DNA from: Rhopalosiphum padi
Taxonomy: Eukaryota > Arthropoda > Insecta > Hemiptera > Aphididae
Reading direction: 5' to 3'
DNA length: 64,000 bases
NCBI RefSeq assembly: GCF_020882245.1
Contig: NC_083598.1
Span: 36,059,858 to 36,123,857 of the forward strand
This document shows, piece by piece, positions 1 to 10,132 of the stretch (its first letter is position 1; each line of letters begins with the position of its first letter). The notes under the pieces were generated by a model, which worked only from the letters and a program-made list of their open reading frames with translations, was not told the origin of the DNA and did no database searches. The translations under genes and the position numbers were made by a program.

Positions 1-18
1 GTGGAGAGAGGGAAAAAT

Positions 19-65
19 AGAGAGAGAGAGAGAGAGAGAGAGAGTGGGAGAGTGAGTGAGAGAGA
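19..65. repeat. (AG)n microsatellite
   Basis: A purine tract of AG dinucleotides with a few TG/GG interruptions. The remaining sequence up to about 670 is ordinary AT-rich DNA with no reading frame I can support. Confidence 0.95.
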
Positions 66-668
66 TCAATTCCGTATAAATACCGATTTATAAGACCGTA
101 TCGAGTAAAATAAATTATTCTGGCGCGACGAATAAACGGAATTAATCTTCGATCGATACACAGGGTTCGCATTATACGCCGGTAGAACCAAATGACTCTA
201 TGGTATTTTATTTATGCTTTGGATTACCATAAACTTTCGTGCCGTGTAGAAAAATAAAACATTGGGGAGTTTAATACTTATATTATGTAATAATATATTC
301 CGCTGTGTGGCTGATGGTTTAAACAACATCGTATACGTATAGGTACGCGTCTTTTGAAATCAATGTCGCTATTATATTATTTGTAAATCGTGAAAAGTCA
401 CTTTTACTCAATTATTATTAAACGTTAATCCTTAAACGATTACAACATAATAATAATATATAGGTACATAAATATAACTGCTATACAACAATACTACTCT
501 CGAATTTATTAAAAACCGTTGTTTGCGCCCATTATATTTAAAATCCATTTTTACTTTATACCTAACGTGTGCAAATCGCGTTTGTCTGCTGCCGTATTAT
601 AATATATATTATTACACTGTACACGGGTATGCATAATACGTCCTATGTGTACTCCTATAATTATTATA

Positions 669-672
<4 letters not shown>

Positions 673-708
<36 letters not shown>
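673..708. repeat. (AT)n microsatellite
   Basis: Uninterrupted AT dinucleotides over 36 bp. Tyr/Ile-repeat reading frames crossing this tract on both strands come from the repeat and are not genes. Confidence 0.97.
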
Positions 709-712
<4 letters not shown>

Positions 713-770
713 TGTAATGGTGGCGCGCCACTCGACATCGGTATACCGGGAGGAAATTATATATTGATAA

Positions 771-1012
771 CACAATGAACGAAGAGATCTGACTTGTCAT
801 TTGGACACGATTCTTCTTTTCTATAAAGGATTCTTTTTGTGCGTCGTCATTTTATTGTGTCGAGCATTTCATACGGAAACTTACCTTTCACCGAACAATC
901 AGAGAGATATTACCGGGAATTGTCAAAGTCTAAAAAAATGCAATCGGATTTCTGAGCTTTTTGTCAACATTTCATCAAGTCATACGTTCTCGAAACGTGC
1001 GCATAGTTCGAG
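771..1012 (+). CDS. partial CLIP-domain-like exon (serine protease family), possibly decayed
   Basis: The frame is open from just after a TAA at 768-770 to an AG|GTAAAC donor-like site at 1012/1013; without splicing it stops at TAA 1014-1016. It encodes a hydrophobic leader (about codons 12-32, rich in Leu, Phe, Val, Cys) followed by a segment resembling a CLIP domain: a Ser-Pro-Asn-Asn-Gln stretch, then Gly-Asn-Cys, five residues, Cys, then a Leu/Phe helix. CLIP domains are the disulphide-knit regulatory modules at the N-terminus of secreted arthropod serine proteases of immune and dorsal-patterning cascades; the x5 spacing between the second and third cysteines matches that family. Oddities: the first cysteine is replaced by tyrosine (TAC, one change from TGC), three extra residues seem present in the first loop, and no in-frame ATG exists. 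No protease exon was seen downstream. It could be an internal exon using an AG acceptor near 783, or a fossil. Confidence 0.42.
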
Positions 1013-1016
1013 GTAA

Positions 1017-1640
1017 ACAAACTGTCATTTCTCTCGATATTTTTCAAAGATTAGGTTTTATTAAAACGTAAAAATGAAAAATACTACGTAGCTGCGAACG
1101 AAAAATAGTTTCGGGTACTCCGGCACAAGCCCGTTGTATATTATTATTATAAGCTTTTTAACCCTTGAAAAAATAATAACTACGAATATTGATATTTTCG
1201 ACATACCATAAAAATAAAACACGCAGTTTGAACAATTTGTTATGATAGAATCTTGTATGTATTTACAGATTAACCCAAAATCACATATTATACTGTTGGT
1301 CGAATGGAATATAAAAAATATAACATAATAATATAGCCGTTTAGCCGTATACGTTTAGACTTTACACACTATATTATTATTGTTGACTGCTGCTGTTAAG
1401 TCATACCTTAGTATACATAAAGTTGACGGTTAACTATATTTTCAATTTTCAAGTCCATCTGATACGTTGTCACGCGTCTGTCGTATATGAGAAAATTGTT
1501 AAAATCAGCCAACCGGCGAACGATAAAACGACGATACGAAATTGCTTTGTATCGCCCACTATACTTCTTACTGTGTCATATCACATACGAATTCCGAAAA
1601 TTTAAAACGGCGTTATAGTCAGATTTACTCTGCGGATATT
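1017..1640. other. AT-rich stretch, no supported feature
   Basis: Follows the CLIP-like frame and would be its intron if that frame is a real exon. A 60-codon open frame at 1423-1605 has no recognisable motif. Confidence 0.6.
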
Positions 1641-1699
1641 GTGCGGATATTGTGCGGTTATGCACACATTTTCAACGGCGTTCAGCAACAATATACATA

Positions 1700-1859
1700 A
1701 ATATATATATATATATATATGTACATATTACACACACACACGCACATACATATAAACACACTGCGGCACGCGCATTCCTTCAGCTGAAAACACGAGGTCA
1801 GTATTTACATATAATATACAATATACGTGTACGTATAATATATATATATATATATATAT
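1700..1859. repeat. cluster of (AT)n and (CA)n microsatellites
   Basis: Two (AT)n tracts at 1700-1720 and 1838-1859, with a short (CA)n tract at 1731-1740 between them. Confidence 0.93.
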
Positions 1860-1879
1860 GTATATGTATATGCACATCG

Positions 1880-2070
1880 TACACGCACGTATACGGTATA
1901 CAGGACTGCGACGATCCTTTTAAGTCGTCGTATATTCCGTTCTGCGCCGAGAAATCTCGGCCCGAAACCTCGTCGGACGGCCGAGTGTCCTGGAGGTACG
2001 CGTACAGCTTGGCTAAACGAGCGGCGCGTGCGTTTTGTATACGTTTCAAAACGTTTGATATCATCAGCTG
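1880..2070. other. GC-rich island open in three frames; candidate exon, strand undecided
   Basis: This ~190-bp island is clearly GC-richer than its surroundings and open in one plus and two minus frames. On the plus strand it can be read as an exon between an acceptor (TATACAG at about 1902) and a donor (GGAG|GTACGC at about 1995). On the minus strand one frame gives an amphipathic Arg/Ala/Leu-rich helix followed by an acidic segment, after a possible acceptor (ACCGCAG near 2073). No domain is recognised in any frame. GC-rich insect DNA often stays open by composition alone, so this is only a candidate. Confidence 0.2.
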
Positions 2071-2385
2071 ATGCTGCGGTACTGTGCATACGGTGTACAC
2101 ACATTATATACATATTATGTGTATGCGTTATAGCCACTTATAGGTATTCTTTATTTATTGCTTAACAGCGACGTACGTTTCATACAATATAATAATAATT
2201 ATCTATTAGAAAGCTACCGCCGTTTATAATAATATGATGTCGATTCGCTGCAGTATAAATGCCTATATAGGTATATATTATGATATATGTGTTATTTATG
2301 CAATGGTATAACATTCGCGCGATACAAAATATCGTCTAAATCACTATACAGCCATACATAATATCGTATTATGTATTTATAGGCG

Positions 2386-2390
<5 letters not shown>

Positions 2391-2419
<29 letters not shown>
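2391..2419. repeat. (AT)n microsatellite
   Basis: Twenty-nine bases of uninterrupted AT dinucleotides. Confidence 0.97.
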
Positions 2420-2425
<6 letters not shown>

Positions 2426-2439
2426 CTTGACAAACTGAA

Positions 2440-5400
2440 TCCTACCCGTGAATAATTAAATAATAATAATAAAATCTGAGGGCTGTGATATATTATGTGC
2501 AAAAACGTTATATTCACCCCGCACCTTGTCAATCGTTATCCCCATGCCGTTGTTGCCTGTTGAGATGATAAAAATATAATAGAAAAGATGAAATTATTGA
2601 TCCCAAGGTATATAATATTAAATATTGTATAACATACAAATTTGAGCATAATATTTATTATATTATGTATTGTTTATTAGTGACTTGTGTGCTATATATT
2701 GTCTGCCGGGATAAAATGGTTAATGGTGTACGGTGTACTTAACAAATTTAACCAATTTAAACCAAAAATTATTATTTTATAAACTGTAGGATTCAGTAGA
2801 TTGCACAAAAATAAAAATAAAGTAATTAATAAACGAAAACAAAATATTACGCTTTCTATTTTATGCCGTTCCAATTGAGATTTGAGAACTCTGTAGGGTT
2901 TTTAGAATTTATTCCGTATACATATTACATTCATTACGATAAATGGAAAGATAGAGTATAGGATTTTTAAAAATTAAAATATTGTATATTTATTTTATAC
3001 GAGTAAAATTCACATCGACATCAATGAATCTGATAAAATATTAGATATAAAAGGAGCAGATAAGTATATTATTTTAACCGTGTATATCACTTGCCATATA
3101 TGATTATAACTGTTAACTGGATTAACCAAAATAAATAATAAATAATCGTGCATAGATTCTTAAATATATAGTATCAGAATATTTTCTGAGTATAAAAATC
3201 GTTTTAAGAAAAACTCAAATTTAACGGAATACATAAAACATGTGAATCCAATTTTTCACCCCACGAACATGACTTGTAATACAGAAACAACGTGCATGGT
3301 TGACATATTAATAGCAGTAGCAAAGAATACTAAGTACAAACACTAAACAGTCAATAATTATTGCCATAGTACAGCAGTGTTCGGTGTAGGTAATAGGTAC
3401 ATCGCGTTAAAATATGATTAATATGTGAGAAGAATCAAGTTAACTGCTAAGCCGTTAAGGTACTCCGGAAGGTAGTCGTCCTCAATATAACAACTTTATT
3501 AATCGATATTATTCTAACATTTCTAGCAGACGTTTTTCGTTAGAATACATAAAAAAAAAAGGCAGTAATAATTTTTATTAGGTATACTATATAAATTATA
3601 TTTAGTCAAATAGACATTAGATTAGAGATTGATATTAATTCATTCGGCCACGCAAAACCTTGTCATGACCTTTTTTCTGTTGAAAAACGTTTAGTCACGA
3701 TGATGGTCCCTCTGTTGTAACCATGCCGCATTTTTTAAATCGTTCCCATTAAAATCCATTACGGCGGAACACAAACCTTTTTAGATTTTACCGGTTTTTA
3801 TCGATTCATTTAGATTATACCATTTTATAAATTGATGACATACAACTTAAGCGTTTAATACCTTATAACAACTGCAATTTTACAATATTTTGTTAGTATA
3901 ATACTATATTATAATTTAGCTACATGGTCATTGGTCAATATTATAAATATGAATATAATATATCGTATTTCTGATGAGTTGGGTTCCTGAACGATATGTT
4001 ATGAGATAGATATTATCTAAATGCCCAAATTGACACATACACAAGACGAAAACAACATTTACTGCAGAAGAAGAATTTTAAAGATTGACATACAACAAAA
4101 TTGTACTAGTGTCTAGTTGCGATGTCTGAGGACATTTATTTATTTAAAGTAAAACAATCAGTCACATACCCGACGATTAAATTGTCCCTATGGTTATATA
4201 GTGTTTTTATATTTATTTTACGTTTAAATCACCGACTCTGGTGGATGTTTATACAATGAATATTATACATACATAGTATACGTATGTATAATTTATAATC
4301 CATCACAAACAATAATGCATCGATTACTCTTCGAAAAAGTAATAACGGGTGGATTGCCTGATGCACTATGACAATAATAATAATAATAATAATAATAATA
4401 CTGTCGCAGGTAGGTTTAAATTATATTATAAATTATTTTAATACTCATTATTATGTTTAAACTGTCCGCAGCGTATCGTGTTAAAACATTTAAAATATTT
4501 ATCCGTCAGTTTAATCGTTATTGACAGTTGCATTTTAATTAAATTCAATTAAAAACGAATGCACGCATTATACTTGTACCATTATTTTTTTAAATACACA
4601 TAATCGTCGGATATGGAAAAATAAAAATAAAAAAATCAAACAAACGAAAAATTACTTTGAATTTACATCATGCATTTTATACGCGTGTTTTTCCTGCTCG
4701 GAAATAATCACTTTGCATGGTTGGACGATCAAATATTGTGTTGTAGAAAAAAAAATTCTCTGAAAATAAAAAAAAATGATACATTTTGATTCGGGTACTT
4801 TGTGTACCACCGCCGCTGAGGAAATAGCAAAACATAATATTATGTACCGGAAACGAGAATACGTATTGTAAATATTATAATATCATAATTTATTAACATA
4901 AGTTCTAGTATTATTTTTTTAAATGTAAACGGGTACCTACCTAGTAGTCTACAATATTAAAAATATTAATGAATGAAAATTGAAAATATTATTTGAAATA
5001 ATTGAAAAACAAAACGTCGATAGCAGTGAAAACGTTCGTGCGTAAAATTTATTGTACGTTATATTATTTCATAAGCCACGTTGCCACGTTATAAAGTTTT
5101 ACAAAATATTAAATTTTTGTATTATAACAAAACAAAAAATCTTCTCATACATTCAGTATTCGAGATTTTGCTTTTGTAACTTATTATATAAATCATACAC
5201 AAGACACACGCTTGAGAATTTCATGTAGAAATAATATTATTATTACACATAATAATTTATGACTCAATATGGTACCACACCGTAACTTTCATATTAAAAT
5301 ATAATTATTACATTTTTGTTCATCAATAGAAAATCTAATTCGTATCGGTTAGAGATGGAATTATACGTTTACTTTGTATATAATAGATAAAGCCGTAATA

Positions 5401-6350
5401 AACTATTATTATACGTTTAAGCATATATGTATAAAAACAATATTGAAAAAATATGTATATATTTTCAAACTTATTTCTTACTTATCAACGTGAAATGTTC
5501 ACATGAAATGTTTCACGCTCAAAACCCTAATTATAAGATGTAGTTAATTATTGTGTGTGGACACGTATAATGTAATAATATACATAATAAACCTATCTAT
5601 GATATTATGCATTTTGCGGTGCAATAGTGGGTGTGGTGATCGTTGAAAAGGGTAGAGGTCGAGTGCGGGGAGTCGTTTCAAAGCACGTTTGTATTTCGAA
5701 CCAGTTGGAAAAAATTGCAACTCGTTCACACCGATTATTAATTATACAGGAACATTATTGTTTTTATAAAATTAATTATTATATAATATTTAATTACTCT
5801 TTTAAAAGTAATTCTTGATATCTAACATGTTTTTATTGTTTAAAAGTGCAGTAAGACGTAAGACTAATAATACGTTATTATATAGAATCTAAAGTTAAAA
5901 AAAGTTGTGCGCTTGTGCTTATATAAACTATACTATTGATGCTTCTCTAGTTCTCTACCAATATAAAAGTATATAATACAAGGTAGTATATCTTATTTAT
6001 ATATAGGTATACTATACTTGCACTATTCTCTGTAAAGAATAAAAGTTTATGTAATTAAAACTATTTTATCAATTGCACCTTATACCCAATTAATAATTAT
6101 ATTTGTGTATAGTCCATAGGAATGATATAATGAACTATAAAAATATAGATGTAGTATCTGTTGCATCTATTATTATTTATATTCTGTCAAGTCTACAAAT
6201 TATAAAATGATTGTTTATTAATATTATTTACTATAATTGTCAAATCATCATAGGTCCCAATCTTCTAATTATCATGTAATAATATGAACCTATAACCTGC
6301 TATCCTTAATAGGAAAACAAATTTAAATAAATGAAAAAATGTTATTTTTA
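2440..6350. other. AT-rich non-coding stretch
   Basis: No frame over 63 codons and no recognisable domain, RNA gene or transposon end. It holds an (AAT)n microsatellite at 4373-4401 and many short palindromic AT words. A Ser-Gly-Gly codon run near 4234 mimics a protease motif but has an in-frame stop immediately upstream. Confidence 0.6.
4373..4401. repeat. (AAT)n microsatellite
   Basis: About nine tandem AAT units. Confidence 0.96.
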
Positions 6351-6352
6351 AT

Positions 6353-6655
6353 ATCGATTTAAATACATCAACATTTAAAAAAGTCACCTGCTTAACAATT
6401 TATAGAAAAAAATGCTGATGCTCAGTTGAAAAAAATTAATATCGTAACAGGACACTATTTTTATGGTATGTAAAATGTAAGTATGTATTATTAATAATAA
6501 TTTATTAAATGATTATTTAAGGATTTAAAAATAATATGTACCCATGCTGAATATATTTAAAATTGTTCAGTTAAAATTTGAATAAATTCATAATTGATGG
6601 AGAAAACTGGGGAGTGAAGAAATCACCCTGTATAATATTATCTATTCTGTTAGGT
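6353..6655 (+). repeat. dispersed repeat, copy A
   Basis: Aligns in the same orientation with 23603-23835. Shared blocks include TTTAAATACAT, a TTAACAATTTA block, GAAAAAAAT and ACAGGACACT, and further on AAATTCATAATT. Identity by eye is roughly 70-75 percent over the first 110 bp and patchy after that. No coding capacity and no clear terminal repeats were found, so the family and transposition class are unknown. Confidence 0.55.
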
Positions 6656-6659
6656 CATC

Positions 6660-7330
6660 ACAAGTTATTGCTTTCGGTTGGATCGATATGTATATAAAAA
6701 ATATTTCCGGTATATAAACCACGAGTACGAGGACGGTTGATTTTAAATTATTATGACCACACGTCGAAACCATTAAACAACCAGAAACCAGGTTAAATAT
6801 TATGCCGTATAAATGATTAACTCTCTTGCTGTTAGAAAAACGAAGAAAACAAAAATAATAATTATTACATTTTTCTGTTGAATTTATTATTATTATGATT
6901 TATGACTTGTGTACTTTGCATAGGGAAAAAATTCGTTTAAAAACATAAGAATACGGGGCACGAACAATAATTTACACAGTCCCAATTAAATTCGTTTTTT
7001 CCACATAAATGCCATCATCCGGATAGTCGTTTATCATTAGCACACATAGTTACATATATTAACAATATCACGAGACGCGAGATGGTTGCTATTTGTCTAT
7101 CGTTACTTCGAATGTGGCAGCGGCCAAAACTAAAATATGACGCGTTGATTGATTTTTTATTTTTTTTAAATCATTGATGAATCGTCAAAATCGTTCACGT
7201 AGTAACATACGCGTATTTGGGTCGAACATCGAAACGACAGCGTCGGCGACGTAATCAACTGTATATTTTCTATATTACTCAGAGCCTATTAGGTATAATA
7301 TATACATAGGTACTCGCGAGTTCCGTGATT
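6660..7330. other. AT-rich non-coding stretch
   Basis: No reading frame, RNA gene or repeat family recognised. Confidence 0.55.
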
Positions 7331-7351
7331 AGTTTGAATACAGAATAACCA

Positions 7352-7378
7352 CAGACACACACACACACACACACACAC
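7352..7378. repeat. (CA)n microsatellite
   Basis: Tandem CA dinucleotides. Cys/Val-repeat frames on the minus strand derive from this tract. Confidence 0.96.
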
Positions 7379-7518
7379 GAGAGGCACTTATGGCTACGAC
7401 GCGTACGTGTATAGCTATACATTTCCACCGGGTTTTGAATTCGTACTTAGTTAACGAAACATTCATGCGCGCAGTTCGGTAATCGGTGACGTCGGTGGCT
7501 CGCCCGCAACGTGTATAC

Positions 7519-7548
<30 letters not shown>
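7519..7548. repeat. (AAT)n microsatellite
   Basis: Ten tandem AAT units. The poly-Leu run in a minus-strand frame here is a translation of the repeat. Confidence 0.96.
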
Positions 7549-7550
<2 letters not shown>

Positions 7551-8039
7551 TATGTAATAGGTATATATTATTATGTAGCATATCCTGCGCCGCGTAGCGG
7601 ATCTGCTAATCACCTGGAGCTGGTGGGTGGCAACCCCGTTTGCGGCGGATATATAGTAGGTATACATTTGCGGCGTCGTCTGAAACATGACAAATTACAA
7701 ATAAATGGACGGAGACGGAGAATAAGAATAATGGGAAAGAGAAAAAAAAACACAATACAAACATTGCGCGGGACGGCCGAATGATGAAAACGTATAATAA
7801 AATAATAACATAAAGAAACCATTAATCTGCTCGGGGCATCTCGCGACATCTGTGTTTTGAGGACATTTCGACAAAAAGTAAAATAATACTCGGTTACATT
7901 AGTAACAATAATGACGAATGAAGAATGGAATATATAATAATAAAAATAAATATATCGTATTAAAAAAATATCAAGAACCCATTGTGCACGCGCAATGGTC
8001 TCAGCCGGGGGAATAAACACAGTTACACAATATTCGTAA

Positions 8040-8273
8040 ATCGTTACGAATACGGCGGAACGGCAAAACTGGTCCCCCCCTCCCCCCCGGTTTGTGTATT
8101 ATTATACTCTCCGACGAATATCGCGTTATCGGCACCAGTAGATCAGCTCGCCGGACGACTACCGTGCCGCGCGGCGGCGACGCAGTGTTTGTTTTGTACT
8201 GCGTACGGGCCCGTCGCTCGAGAGCACTTACGAATATTTTCCCGAGCGGCAGCTGCCGTCACACGACAAAAAT
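8040..8273 (+). promoter_or_regulatory. CpG-rich island, probable 5' UTR/promoter of the 8274 exon
   Basis: A GC- and CpG-rich block (GCGCGGCGGCGACG, CGCTCGAGAG and similar) directly precedes a good start codon and a strong splice donor. No TATA box is placed convincingly; CAGT/TCAG initiator-like words occur near 8139-8150. The call rests on composition and on the following exon. Confidence 0.35.
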
Positions 8274-8310
8274 ATGTCGGGCGGCCCCGACAGATTAAAA
8301 TACCCTTCAG
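8274..8310 (+). CDS. candidate first coding exon of an unidentified gene
   Basis: ATG at 8274 has A at position -3 and opens a frame reading MSGGPDRLKYPS, ending at CAG|GTAAGC (donor GT at 8311-8312), a near-perfect splice donor. The exon would leave phase 1. Codons are GC-rich and unlike the flanking AT-rich DNA, and the island upstream looks like a 5' UTR. I do not recognise the peptide, and 12 residues are too few for a family call. No matching downstream exon was found in the window, so the gene would have a long first intron. Alternatively the island is only a promoter and the ATG is incidental. Confidence 0.35.
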
Positions 8311-8449
8311 GTAAGCCTCGCACAACGTACACATATATATATATGCACACGCCGTTCGTACGTTATCATATTATATTATTATACTCTGTGCAACTAATAA
8401 TATATTATGTACCTATGTATAAGTTCCACACGCGAGTTTTCGATGCCGC

Positions 8450-8450
<1 letters not shown>

Positions 8451-8511
<61 letters not shown>
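8451..8511. repeat. (GT)n microsatellite, about 30 units
   Basis: One of the longest pure dinucleotide tracts in the window, 140 bp after the donor of the 8274 exon. Long Cys/Val and Thr/His reading frames through it are repeat translations. Confidence 0.98.
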
Positions 8512-8514
<3 letters not shown>

Positions 8515-8519
8515 TGCGT

Positions 8520-10020
8520 GCATCGCGTAAAATAATAATTTGCGAGACGGCGGCCATACAGAGGCGGATAGATGTGAACATGCTACTACGGGTGGGTAAG
8601 GCACGAAGCCAGCAGAAGGGGTCGTCGAGTATAATCGCGTTCTGCGGTGGGACGACACCATTGTACCCACCTGTTGGTGCGCAAAATCGAAACCGGCGGA
8701 TGATATTGTTATTATTATTATTTCGTACCTACCTACGACTAATGCACGGCCACTTCATATTTATTCAATTTCAGATTTCTTTATAATATTTAATCATTCG
8801 TCGAGACGTCCCATTGTAGAGCAACACACACCGGTGGCATGTGTGTGCGTTAAGTGTTTACAGAAATAATAAATGTGACAGATTTCATATGATATTGTGT
8901 ACACCTCTGTACGTAGACGTGGTGTACACTGCTGCCGTTAAAACGCAGATTCCAGAGGCACATGTTGCCATATTATTATCATTGTAGGTATAGGCGGTGG
9001 TGTTGAATAAATAATATTGTTTGATTTCGGGAAATTCCTCCGTCACGCTCGCGTTGGAAGACTGCAGCTTTAATTAAATAATTTTAATTCGACGAATCGT
9101 ATGGTAATGGCGATATAGTATGCATGCCCGTAGTACAGCACGATGTCTCGATAATAAATTTATTTTACTTAACAATTAATAATTATGTACCGTGTTTACC
9201 AGAGACTCGTTCACGTCGATAGTGACGTCTAAAATGGTGAAATGTTAATAAGTATCAACAGTACGTACCGTCGTTGAGGTATGCATATTTTATTTGTAAA
9301 CGAAAATTTTCCGGTTGGTTAGGTTGGCGTAGTATATTGTGTACCAAAATACTAGAATAACCATATTTTAGTAACTCTTGGCCACTTTTAAAATAATTCT
9401 TTGAACGTAATTTTCGAGTATTCCAACTGCTTTCCTAAAAGTATAATAATTTATGATAATAATTATATTTATAAATTACGGCACCGTTATATTGCTCAAC
9501 AATCTCTTGACTATTTTTAATACCTCGATACCTGAACAATCACATTTTCTACCTTTTATTAAGTTTGATACGCCGTTAGCTGTTATGCAAAATATGACGT
9601 AGTATTATTTTGATGAATTGTGAGATGTTCGTTGACTTTAATAATATTATTCTTCGATCAAATTTTATAACAACGTCAACAACGTCGAGAATTAATTTTT
9701 GTAAAAAAAAAAAGACAATAAATTATTGTTTTCGTACAAGCTTTGTGATTGAATAATGTTTACAAATCATTCGAGTGTTGCACGACTAATATTAACATTA
9801 TAATGTATTATATTGTATAAACATGGTATACATTTTAACATCAGCATGGTTAAAACATTACAATAACTCATCCGTTTCACTTAAATTACGCATTTAATTT
9901 AGTCTACTACACGTCAATCTTGATTTAATGAATATTCAATTGTGTAGGATCTATAATATTACCTAGTATATTAGGTATATCGTTACGATAATAATATTAT
10001 GTATACGTCTATAAGAAACA
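8520..10020. other. AT-rich stretch with a GC-richer first 200 bp
   Basis: No supported gene. If the exons at 8274 and 10033 belong to one transcript this would be intronic. Confidence 0.5.
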
Positions 10021-10032
10021 ACACGCGTGGCG

Positions 10033-10132
10033 ATGAGGTTCGTATGGTACGAATTATTATTGTTGTTTTTGTTGTTACGAACGACGACTGACAGCCCTAA
10101 TTTGAATTATCCTACTCGAACGGAAATCCAGG
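10033..10132 (+). CDS. candidate signal-peptide exon
   Basis: ATG at 10033 opens a frame beginning MRFVWYELLLLFLLL, then RTTTDSPNLNYPTRTEIQ: a short basic start, a run of Leu/Phe, then a polar stretch, which is the layout of a secretory signal peptide. The frame runs into G|GTAATT at 10132/10133, a usable though not ideal donor, leaving phase 1, the usual phase after signal-peptide exons of secreted and cell-surface proteins. If unspliced it would end four codons later at TAA. Part of the Leu run is TTG/TTA repeats and could be simple sequence. No family recognised. Confidence 0.3.

Noticed and set aside
551..800. Overlapping open frames on both strands rich in Tyr/Ile
   Set aside because: They are translations of the (AT)n tract at 673-708.
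4225..4260. Asp-Ser-Gly-Gly codons resembling a serine-protease active-site motif, tempting because of the CLIP-like exon at 771
   Set aside because: An in-frame stop lies a few codons upstream and neither flank has protease similarity.
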